A stretch of 21,574 bases of DNA from an uncultured Mycoplasmatota bacterium (lineage in GTDB: Bacteria; Bacillota_I; Bacilli_A; RF39; UBA660): NCBI GenBank assembly GCA_900542735.1, contig UQOS01000018.1:1-21574 (forward strand). The letters are read 5' to 3'. The notes beneath the pieces were generated by a model. The model had not been told where the DNA came from, did not search any database, and worked only from the letters and a program-made list of their open reading frames with translations. This document shows positions 15,068 to 21,574 of this stretch, one piece after another (within the stretch, counting starts at the first letter, position 1; each line of letters starts with the position of its first letter). The translations under genes and the position numbers were made by a program.

Positions 15068-15541
15068 ATGAAATGGATAAAGAAAAATAAATTTACAGTA
15101 ATTGCGATTATTCTATTTGTTTTATTTGCAATTATTGGATTTAAAGTAAAAGAAATATTCTTTCCTAACCAAAGAACAGCAATTTATGGAGATCGTCTAG
15201 ATGGTAAAGTAGCAGTAGAAAAATCTACATATGATGAGTTGAAACAAAAATTAAGTGAAAATGAAAGAATCAAAAATGTAACAATTACGGAAAGTGGACG
15301 TCGTATTAATATTATCATGACAGTAGTCGATGATATGGGTAAAGAAGAAAGTAAAAAATTAACAGATAATATTACTTCTTTCTTTAGTGAAAACCAAATC
15401 GGTTACTATGATTTTGAAGTATTTGTCAAAAAAGAAGCAACTAGTGAAAATGATTTCCCAATCATTGGTTACAAACACCATAATAGTTCTAGTTTCTCTT
15501 GGACAAAAGATAGAGATAAAGTAGAGGAAACAGAAGAATGA
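15068..15541 (+). CDS. Membrane-anchored uncharacterised protein
   Basis: 157 residues: basic start (MKWIKKNK), one hydrophobic helix (about residues 9-30), then an extracytoplasmic domain with GDRLDGKVAVEKSTYDEL, a beta-alpha-beta looking core (VTITESGRRINIIMTVVDD), and a Ser/Asp/Glu-rich tail. No lipobox Cys. The family is not recognised. The stop overlaps the next gene by four bases (ATGA), so it is coupled to the GGDEF sensor and may be an extracytoplasmic partner of it; that is inference. Confidence 0.75.
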   Translation: MKWIKKNKFTVIAIILFVLFAIIGFKVKEIFFPNQRTAIYGDRLDGKVAVEKSTYDELKQKLSENERIKNVTITESGRRINIIMTVVDDMGKEESKKLTDNITSFFSENQIGYYDFEVFVKKEATSENDFPIIGYKHHNSSSFSWTKDRDKVEETEE

Positions 15542-17571
15542 AAAAGAAAATGATTATTATAATTCCTATTGTAATAGCTTTGTTAGTATTTATAGGAGTA
15601 TATGCATACTTAAACCATGAAGATGCAAAGACAAGTTTAACCGTGGTTGAAAAAAAGTGGATAGCAAATAATTCAGATCAAAAATATGATTTTGAAATTG
15701 TAAATAATATACCAGTTTATTCTATGGACGGAACTGGCGTTATCTTTGATTTTATTAATAACTTTGAAATTGATACTAACTTAGAATTTAATAAAATTTC
15801 TTATTTAAAAGAAGCAAACTCAACAACGAATGGTCTTAGAATTAGAATTTTAGATAATGATACCAATCTAACAGAAAATGATTTACTAATTGCAGAAGAC
15901 GGTTATGTTTTAGTTAGTAAAGAAAAAAATCGTTATGATAAAATTTCTAATATTGCGACTGGTACCGTAGGAGCTTTAACTACTGATATGGGAGAAGTAA
16001 GTTACTTCTTAAAAACAGCTACTAATCTAACATATAAATCTTATAATGATATCAAGACAATGATAACAGACTTAGAAAATGGGACTATTACTATGATGGT
16101 AATTCCTCAAATAATGTATTTAGATGAAATATTAACAAGTAAAGATTACCAAATTAATTACTATTTCACAGAAATGTCTAAAAAGATAGTATTAACACTA
16201 AGTAATGATAATAAAGAATTAAATAATATCATAAAAAAATATTATGAAAAATGGAAAAAAGAATACTTTGTATCAGAATATAATGAAGAATATTTAAAAT
16301 ATTATGTTTCTGCTAAAAATATGAATGCTAAAACCAAAGCAGATATGTTATCAAAAAACTATGTTTATGGTTATGTAGAAAATGCTCCTTATGAAGTAAA
16401 TGTTGATGGTACTCCATCAGGAATCGCATCAGAATATATAGCTAGACTAAAAAGATTAACTGGAATTGATATTACATATAAAAAATATAAAAATGTAGAA
16501 AGTTTACAACAAGCAATTAATAATAAAGAAGTAGATATTTATTTTAACTATTTTGATGCTTCATTAACAGGGTATACAAATACTGTATCACCATTTGTAG
16601 AAGAATATGTAATACTTAGAAATAATAAAAATAAAGAAAATGTAACTACTTTTGAAGAACTAAAAGAAAAGAATATAAATGTATTATCAAATACTGCTTT
16701 AGGAAAATACTTAAAAGCAAATTCTAAAGCAAATATCATAGAAAAAAATAAATTAGAAGAATTAACGAAAGATGATAATCTACTTGTTATCGATAAAGAA
16801 GTTTACTTATACTATCGTAATACCAAATTTAGTAAGTATGAACCTATCTACACTGCTACTATGAGTAATGATTATACATTTAGTATTTTAAGTAGTGATA
16901 GTGATTTATATAACCTATTTAACTTTATTATCACGACAAATTCATACTATAACTATCGTATTAGTGGATTAAATTCTCTAAATTTATCTTTAGTAGATAG
17001 AACATCATTTGAAGAATTATATTTAATCGTATTAGGAATTATTCTTCTACCATTATTAATATTATTAGCTCTATACTTAATACTTAAGAATAGAAAGAAA
17101 CAAAAGAAAGTAAGAAAAGAAGATAGACGTAAATATACCGATATTTTAACTTCTCTAAAGAATAGAAATTATTTAAATTTAAATATGCCTATTTGGGAAA
17201 ATAGTAAAATATACCCACAAACCATTATCATGATTGATTTAAATAATATTAAATATGTTAATGATAACTATGGTCATGAAGCAGGAGATAACTTAATCGT
17301 AGCTGCCGCTTCTAATTTAGTAAACAATCAACTAGAAAATAGTGAAATCATTCGTACAGATGGTAATGAATTCTTAATTTACTTAGTAGGTTACACCGAA
17401 AAACAAATAGAAACTTACTGTAAAAAATTAAATAAAGAATTGAAAGATTTACCATATGGTTTTGGTGCCGCTATTGGTTATAGTATGATTATGGACGACA
17501 TTAAAACAATTGATGATGCTATTAATGAAGCAACTCTTGAAATGAAAACAGTAAAAGAAGAATTGAAATAA
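15538..17571 (+). CDS. Double substrate-binding-domain sensor with degenerate GGDEF domain
   Basis: 677 residues. An N-terminal membrane helix (about 3-25) is followed by two extracytoplasmic Venus-flytrap-like segments (about 45-250, and 272-480 with GYVENAPYEVNVDGTPSGIASEY and AINNKEVDIYFNY, typical of SBP_bac_3 domains). A second membrane helix (about 495-518) leads to a cytoplasmic GGDEF domain. The layout resembles BvgS-type sensors joined to diguanylate cyclase domains. The domain keeps DILTSLKNR, MIDLNN...KYVNDNYGHEAGD, but the signature is RTDGNEF (R606-F612) instead of R-x-GGDEF, so D610-equivalent is Asn and the first Gly is Asp. No RxxD I-site is seen. It may have lost or altered cyclase activity. 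It is coupled to the 157-residue gene upstream and is 12 bases from the YihY gene. Confidence 0.85.
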   Translation: MKKKMIIIIPIVIALLVFIGVYAYLNHEDAKTSLTVVEKKWIANNSDQKYDFEIVNNIPVYSMDGTGVIFDFINNFEIDTNLEFNKISYLKEANSTTNGLRIRILDNDTNLTENDLLIAEDGYVLVSKEKNRYDKISNIATGTVGALTTDMGEVSYFLKTATNLTYKSYNDIKTMITDLENGTITMMVIPQIMYLDEILTSKDYQINYYFTEMSKKIVLTLSNDNKELNNIIKKYYEKWKKEYFVSEYNEEYLKYYVSAKNMNAKTKADMLSKNYVYGYVENAPYEVNVDGTPSGIASEYIARLKRLTGIDITYKKYKNVESLQQAINNKEVDIYFNYFDASLTGYTNTVSPFVEEYVILRNNKNKENVTTFEELKEKNINVLSNTALGKYLKANSKANIIEKNKLEELTKDDNLLVIDKEVYLYYRNTKFSKYEPIYTATMSNDYTFSILSSDSDLYNLFNFIITTNSYYNYRISGLNSLNLSLVDRTSFEELYLIVLGIILLPLLILLALYLILKNRKKQKKVRKEDRRKYTDILTSLKNRNYLNLNMPIWENSKIYPQTIIMIDLNNIKYVNDNYGHEAGDNLIVAAASNLVNNQLENSEIIRTDGNEFLIYLVGYTEKQIETYCKKLNKELKDLPYGFGAAIGYSMIMDDIKTIDDAINEATLEMKTVKEELK

Positions 17572-17583
17572 GTAGGTGATTTT

Positions 17584-18420
17584 ATGACCGCTAATTGGCG
17601 TGAAAAAGTTCAAAAATTCGCTCATAAAGTATTTCAAATGATTAAAAAGCCAGAAATGCGTATTTTACCCGGGCAACTGGCTTTTTTCTTATTGGTTTCT
17701 ATTATTCCTTTGTTTGCAATTATTGCAGCGGTTGCTGGAAGATTTTCTCTTTCTATAGAAAGTTTAATTAATGTAATCCATGATACTCTTCCCAAAGAAG
17801 TTGCAGAGTTTATCATTCAAATTATAGCCGGTAAAACCATTAATATGAATATAATTATTTTCTGTTTTTCAGGCTTTATCTTAGCTTCCAATGGTCCACA
17901 CTCTATGATAATTGGTTCTAATATTCTATATAAAGTAAAAGATAAAGACTTTTTAACAAGACGCATCAAAGCTATTTTAATGACAGTAATCATGGTAATT
18001 CTATTTATTTTCGTATTAATAGTACCAGCCTTTGGTGATAAAATAGTATCCCTTATAATAGAGTTTATAAAAAATCATCAAATAAGAAATATGATTTCTG
18101 TAACATATAAAATCTTAAAATACCCAACCTCACTACTTATTATTTATTTCTTCATTAAACTTTTATATACAATGGCACCAGATACTACCATAAAAAGTAG
18201 AGAAACTACAAAAGGCGCGATCTTTACAACTATTGGTTGGATTTTATCAACAGAAATATTCTCTTTTTATGTTAGCTATTTCGCTAAATATAATCTATTA
18301 TACGGAAGTGTTGCCAATTTATTAGTTTTATTCTTATGGATATATTTACTTTCTTACATATTTGTTTTAGGAATGGCCCTAAATGCAAGTAGTAGAGATG
18401 AATTTGAAAAAAATGAATAG
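17584..18420 (+). CDS. YihY/BrkB-family inner-membrane protein
   Basis: 278 residues with about six hydrophobic helices and the family signature: GQLAFFLLVSIIPLFAIIAA at the N-terminus, and a middle GAIFTTIGWILSTEIFSFYVSYFAKYN segment followed by YGSVANLLVLFLWIYLLSYIFVLG. This is the membrane-protein family once miscalled ribonuclease BN. Its molecular function is unsettled, so no enzyme activity is claimed. Length and motifs are complete. The start (ATG, TAGGTG upstream) follows the GGDEF gene by 12 bases. The promoter of the LtaS gene lies inside its last codons. Confidence 0.88.
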   Translation: MTANWREKVQKFAHKVFQMIKKPEMRILPGQLAFFLLVSIIPLFAIIAAVAGRFSLSIESLINVIHDTLPKEVAEFIIQIIAGKTINMNIIIFCFSGFILASNGPHSMIIGSNILYKVKDKDFLTRRIKAILMTVIMVILFIFVLIVPAFGDKIVSLIIEFIKNHQIRNMISVTYKILKYPTSLLIIYFFIKLLYTMAPDTTIKSRETTKGAIFTTIGWILSTEIFSFYVSYFAKYNLLYGSVANLLVLFLWIYLLSYIFVLGMALNASSRDEFEKNE

Positions 18421-18432
18421 TAGTGCTATAAT
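18404..18432 (+). promoter_or_regulatory. Promoter of the LtaS-like gene
   Basis: TTGAAA (18404-18409), a 17-base spacer ending in TGC, and TATAAT (18427-18432) make a near-consensus promoter with an extended -10. It overlaps the end of the YihY gene, so the LtaS operon has its own start point near 18439. Confidence 0.75.
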
Positions 18433-18453
18433 GTTAAAGAGAAAGGAATGTAT

Positions 18454-20592
18454 ATGAAGATAAAAATTGAAAAACAATTAAATAAAATAAAAAATAATTT
18501 AAAAAATTTATATAAAGATTTTAGAAAAAATCCTAAAAAAACAACTTTAACATTACTAAATACTATGATGGAAATCATTAAAAACAACACTTTATTCTTT
18601 GTGTTTGTGATTACGAATGTTTTTATTGGCATTTTATTAAGATATTTTACGATTCATACTATGGAAAACTTATTCCTATTAAAACCAATCCTAGCAGATT
18701 TAGCGATAGTTTTATTCTTAGGAGGAATTAGTTATTTATTAAAAGAAAAAAATCGTTTTCCTTATCTACTAGTAATTAGTATTATCTTAACTTTAATTTG
18801 TATTATTAACTCTGTATACTATACATTTTATACTTCTTTTGTATCAGTATCTTTAATTTCTACTAGTAGGTATGCAGTACAAGTAGGAGATGCTATTGTT
18901 GAAAATGTTATGAAAGTACAGGACTTTGTTTATATACTTTCACCACTTTTATTAATCATTACTCATATTAAATTAAGAAAAGTAAAACCAATTTCTAAGA
19001 AAGATAAAGAAAAAAGAGATACTAAGAAAATGATTACTACTTTTATTGGTGCAGGCGCTGTATTATTCTTCTTTTTAATCTCACTAACACCACTAGAAAT
19101 AGGTCGTTATGCAAAACAGTGGAATCGTGAATATATCGTAATGCGTTTTGGCGTTTATGCTTATCAATTAAACGATATTGTAAAAAGTATTGAGCCACAA
19201 TTAAATACCTTATTTGGTTATGATAAAGCCTTAAAAACATTCAATGAATATTATAGTGAAACACCAGATGAACAAACTTGGACAAATGAATATACTGGTA
19301 TTTTTGAAGGTAAAAATATTTTAGTGATTCATTATGAAAGTATGCAAAATTTAAATATAGGATTAAAATTTAATGGTGAAGAAGTAACTCCTAATTTAAA
19401 TAAATTAGTAAAAGATTCTATTTATTTTAGTAATTATTATTCCCAAGTAAGTGTTGGTACATCAAGTGATTCTGAGTTTACTTTTAATACTTCTTTAATG
19501 CCAACAAATAATGGAACAGCTTTTGTTAGTTACTTTGATCGTGAATATGTCACAACACCACTTTTATTAAGAGAAAAAGGTTATTATACATTTAGTATGC
19601 ATGCTAATAATGGTTCTTATTGGAATCGTAATATTATGCATGAAACATTAGGCTATCAAAGATTTTATAGTAAGAAAGATTATGAAATTGATGATGTAAT
19701 TGGTCTTGGTTTATCTGATAAATCTTTCTATAGACAATCTATTGAAAAAATTAAAGAAATTAATGCTAAAGGGCAACCTTATTATGGTACTATTATTTCT
19801 CTAACTAACCATACACCATTCTCTGATACTGACAAATATGGTGAATTTGATGTTAGTTTAAAGACTACTAAAGTAAATGAAGAAACAGGAGAGGAAGAAG
19901 AAGTAACTTATCCATATCTAGAAGGAACAAAATTAGGAAACTATTTTAAATCTGTTCACTATGCTGATGAAGCACTAGGAGAATTTATCTCTATGCTAGA
20001 AGAAGAAGGAATTATGGATAATACAGTATTAGTTATTTATGGTGACCATGATGCTAGACTTCCTAAAACAGATTATCGTAAACTTTATAATTATGATCCT
20101 GAAACAGATAGTAGTAAATCATGTGAAGTAGGAGATGATACATGTACTAGAATTGATAGTAATACATATGAACTATTAAGAAAAGTACCATTTATTATCT
20201 ATAGTAAAGAAACAAAAGCAAAACTACACAAAGAAGTTACTACCGTAATGGGAATGTATGACGCTATGCCAACGCTTGGTAATATGTTTGGATTCTATAA
20301 TAAATATCAGCTAGGACACGATATTTTCAGTGTAGGAGATGATAATATTGTAGTATTCCCAAATGGTAACTGGGTAACCAATAAAATTTATTATAATGCC
20401 CAAAATGCATCTTATCTTACTTTAAAAGAAACTGAACTACCAGCTGATTATATTCAAAATTGTATAAATTATTCAGAAAAACTATTAAATGTATCAAATT
20501 CGACAATTGTATTTGATTTAATAAAGAAGACAAGAGAAACCAAAGAAGCAAAATCTGACTACATTGAAGAAAAAGCAGTTGTAGAAGAATAG
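18454..20592 (+). CDS. ltaS: LTA synthase-family sulfatase (LtaS-like glycerol phosphate polymerase)
   Basis: 712 residues from the ATG at 18454, which is chosen because AAAGGA (18442-18447) is 6 bases before it but directly abuts the ATG at 18448. Five N-terminal membrane helices (between about residues 45 and 215) precede a large extracytoplasmic sulfatase domain. LtaS enzymes polymerise glycerol phosphate from phosphatidylglycerol into lipoteichoic acid. Landmarks: HYESMQN (E295, metal), GTSSDSEF (335-342), WNRN, NHTPF, and GDHD (D531, H532, metal). At the position of the S. aureus catalytic Thr300 (GKTSDSEF) this protein has Ser337. The C-terminal domain is complete. It could be an LTA synthase, an LTA primase or another phosphoglycerol transferase. 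Confidence 0.88.
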   Translation: MKIKIEKQLNKIKNNLKNLYKDFRKNPKKTTLTLLNTMMEIIKNNTLFFVFVITNVFIGILLRYFTIHTMENLFLLKPILADLAIVLFLGGISYLLKEKNRFPYLLVISIILTLICIINSVYYTFYTSFVSVSLISTSRYAVQVGDAIVENVMKVQDFVYILSPLLLIITHIKLRKVKPISKKDKEKRDTKKMITTFIGAGAVLFFFLISLTPLEIGRYAKQWNREYIVMRFGVYAYQLNDIVKSIEPQLNTLFGYDKALKTFNEYYSETPDEQTWTNEYTGIFEGKNILVIHYESMQNLNIGLKFNGEEVTPNLNKLVKDSIYFSNYYSQVSVGTSSDSEFTFNTSLMPTNNGTAFVSYFDREYVTTPLLLREKGYYTFSMHANNGSYWNRNIMHETLGYQRFYSKKDYEIDDVIGLGLSDKSFYRQSIEKIKEINAKGQPYYGTIISLTNHTPFSDTDKYGEFDVSLKTTKVNEETGEEEEVTYPYLEGTKLGNYFKSVHYADEALGEFISMLEEEGIMDNTVLVIYGDHDARLPKTDYRKLYNYDPETDSSKSCEVGDDTCTRIDSNTYELLRKVPFIIYSKETKAKLHKEVTTVMGMYDAMPTLGNMFGFYNKYQLGHDIFSVGDDNIVVFPNGNWVTNKIYYNAQNASYLTLKETELPADYIQNCINYSEKLLNVSNSTIVFDLIKKTRETKEAKSDYIEEKAVVEE

Positions 20593-20600
20593 GTGATAAC

Positions 20601-21218
20601 ATGAAAAAAAATAAAAAGTTAAAAGTGAAAAGAGGAAAAGTTTTAGCTGTAATTCTAGTATTAGGATTTGTAACTTTTCTTTTTTTCTATAACAGTAGGG
20701 CAAAACTTCAGGTAGTAACAACCGTAGCAGAAATTGATAACTATCAATACAAAATGGAAAGTAACACAACTAGAATTTATAAGAAATACTTTAAAGAATT
20801 AGAACAGGAATTAGAAGACAATAAGATAGATGAAGAAAATTATGCTTCTTTAGTTTCAAAATTATTCGTAATTGACTATTATACTTTAAATAATAAGATT
20901 ACGAATAAGAATATTGGTGGAGTACAGTTTATTCATTCTAATCTAAGAAGTAGTTTTATTGAAAAAGCTTCTAATACCATGTATAAATATATTAAGAGTA
21001 ACTTATATGGAAATAGAAAACAGAAACTACCAGAAGTAAATGATGTCGAAATAAAAAGTATCAAACAGATAAGTTATAAAAATAATAATTATCAAGATAA
21101 TAGTGGTTATCAAGTAGAGGTAAACATTAATTATGTAACTGATTATGACTACCCAAAAGAAGTAACACTTACTCTAATTCATGAAGAAAACAAACTAGTA
21201 ATTGTGGAAATAAAATAG
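20601..21218 (+). CDS. Small membrane-anchored extracytoplasmic protein
   Basis: 205 residues; a very basic start (MKKNKKLKVKRGK), one membrane helix (about 13-30), then a soluble domain outside the cell. The domain is helical up to about residue 145 (EIDNYQYKMESNTTRIYKKY, LEQELEDNKIDEENYASLVSKL) and then beta-rich (YQVEVNINYVTDYDYPKEVTLTLIHEENKLVIVEIK). I do not recognise the family; the last part looks like a short beta-sheet domain such as those of DUF4829/nuclear-transport-factor-like lipoproteins, but without confidence. It is 8 bases after the LtaS gene and presumably co-transcribed, so a role beside lipoteichoic acid synthesis is possible. The transcript ends at 21229-21263. Confidence 0.75.
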   Translation: MKKNKKLKVKRGKVLAVILVLGFVTFLFFYNSRAKLQVVTTVAEIDNYQYKMESNTTRIYKKYFKELEQELEDNKIDEENYASLVSKLFVIDYYTLNNKITNKNIGGVQFIHSNLRSSFIEKASNTMYKYIKSNLYGNRKQKLPEVNDVEIKSIKQISYKNNNYQDNSGYQVEVNINYVTDYDYPKEVTLTLIHEENKLVIVEIK

Positions 21219-21228
21219 TAAATAAAAG

Positions 21229-21263
21229 AAGACAAGCTACCCATTAAGTTAGTTTGTCTTTTT
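21229..21263 (+). terminator. Terminator of the LtaS operon, shared with a minus-strand remnant
   Basis: AAGACAAGCTA (21229-21239) pairs with TAGTTTGTCTT (21250-21260) as 11 bp with one G-T wobble and a 10-base loop, then Ts to 21263. On the minus strand the same hairpin is followed by CTTTTATTT, so it may terminate in both directions. Confidence 0.8.
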
Positions 21264-21504
21264 AATTAAAAGCAAGTTCTATTTCAATTTCATCATCAAG
21301 AATTGCTAATATCAAATAAATAATGCCACTTACTAAAATCAGAAAAGAACCTATAAAAGCAAATTTAGTTAGCATCTGTTTCTTAGGAGAATCATAACTA
21401 GTTAAATTTAAAATATCTTCATAGCCACTCTTAGCAAAATTAAAATAAATAATAACAAGAATCGTGAATATCAGAATTAATAAATTTTGATACTCTTTTT
21501 GGTA
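21262..21504 (-). pseudogene. Small two-helix membrane protein remnant, no usable start codon
   Basis: Reading the minus strand, an 80-codon frame opens after a TAG (21505-21507) and ends at TAA (21262-21264). It encodes YQKEYQNLLILIFTILVII, a membrane helix, then an FAKSGYEDILNL stretch, a KKQMLTKFAFIGSFLILV second helix, and an acidic end DDEIEIELAFN. The two hydrophobic stretches and the acidic tail look like a real small membrane protein, and codon use is like its neighbours. However, no ATG, GTG or TTG lies in frame before the second helix, and no ribosome binding site is seen. It is probably a truncated gene, or one with a nonstandard start. It converges on the LtaS operon. Confidence 0.4.
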
Positions 21505-21510
21505 CTATAA

Positions 21511-21559
21511 AAGTGTAATAATTAATTACAGAAATGTGATTGAATATTACACTTCTTTT
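21511..21559. other. Long symmetric hairpin at the window end
   Basis: AAGTGTAATA (21511-21520) pairs with TATTACACTT (21545-21554). Inside it, AATTAC (21524-21529) pairs with GTGATT (21536-21541), giving a 10-bp helix, a 3-by-3 internal loop and a 6-bp helix with a 6-base loop. CTTTTT follows on the plus strand and TTTT on the minus strand, so it may be a terminator or a small palindromic repeat. The rest of 21264-21574 holds only the minus-strand remnant. Confidence 0.5.
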
Positions 21560-21574
21560 TATTATGATTGAAGT

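Noticed and set aside
17584..18420. YihY-family protein as ribonuclease BN.
   Set aside because: That old name came from a misassignment; the protein is a multi-helix membrane protein without nuclease motifs.
1..21574. Mycoplasma-type code (TGA as Trp), suggested by AT-richness.
   Set aside because: TGA ends several intact genes (8029-8031, 10616-10618, 15539-15541), and Trp codons in conserved motifs are TGG.

Overview
The window comes from an AT-rich, low-GC Gram-positive genome (about 30% G+C by eye). The best fit is an uncultured member of the Bacilli/Firmicutes of the gut-associated, RF39- or Erysipelotrichia-like kind. The evidence is the pcrA-ligA-gatCAB neighbourhood, a five-helix LtaS-type lipoteichoic acid synthase, an AT-rich codon bias, consensus sigma-A-like promoters and strong AGGAGG-type ribosome binding sites. 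TGA is used as a stop (for example at 8029-8031 and 15539-15541), so this is the ordinary bacterial code and not the Mycoplasma code. The lineage is an inference; no rRNA gene is present. No tRNA, rRNA, IS element or CRISPR array was seen.

Layout. (1) 1-1521: 3' part of a large extracytoplasmic protein with a cadherin-like domain, closed by a hairpin terminator. (2) 1631-8531: one co-directional run behind a consensus promoter: pcrA helicase, a small unknown, a sugar-phosphate nucleotidyltransferase, a small membrane-anchored protein, ligA, and two translationally coupled unknown genes. (3) 8538-9455: a promoter, a structured leader ending in an intrinsic terminator, a 219-residue protein with a faint Spo0A C-terminal-domain look, and a second related structured element right behind that gene. 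(4) 9469-11228: acetyltransferase, SAM methyltransferase, acetyltransferase. (5) 11355-15010: gatC-gatA-(small two-helix membrane protein)-gatB, encoding the amidotransferase that makes Gln-tRNA(Gln) and/or Asn-tRNA(Asn). (6) 15016-18420: small membrane protein, a double-substrate-binding-domain sensor with a degenerate GGDEF domain, and a YihY/BrkB membrane protein. (7) 18404-21263: LtaS-like synthase, a small exported protein and a terminator. (8) 21262-21504, minus strand: remnant of a small two-helix membrane protein with no usable start, followed by a long hairpin.

Most of the window is housekeeping: DNA repair and replication, tRNA amidation and envelope polymer synthesis. The least explained part is 8538-9455, where two sequence-related structured RNA elements bracket a single unknown gene. 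Other points worth a look are an apparent ATT start codon inside the gatCAB cluster, gatC promoters buried in a terminator-like inverted repeat, a Ser in place of the LtaS nucleophile Thr, and a DGNEF version of the GGDEF signature.
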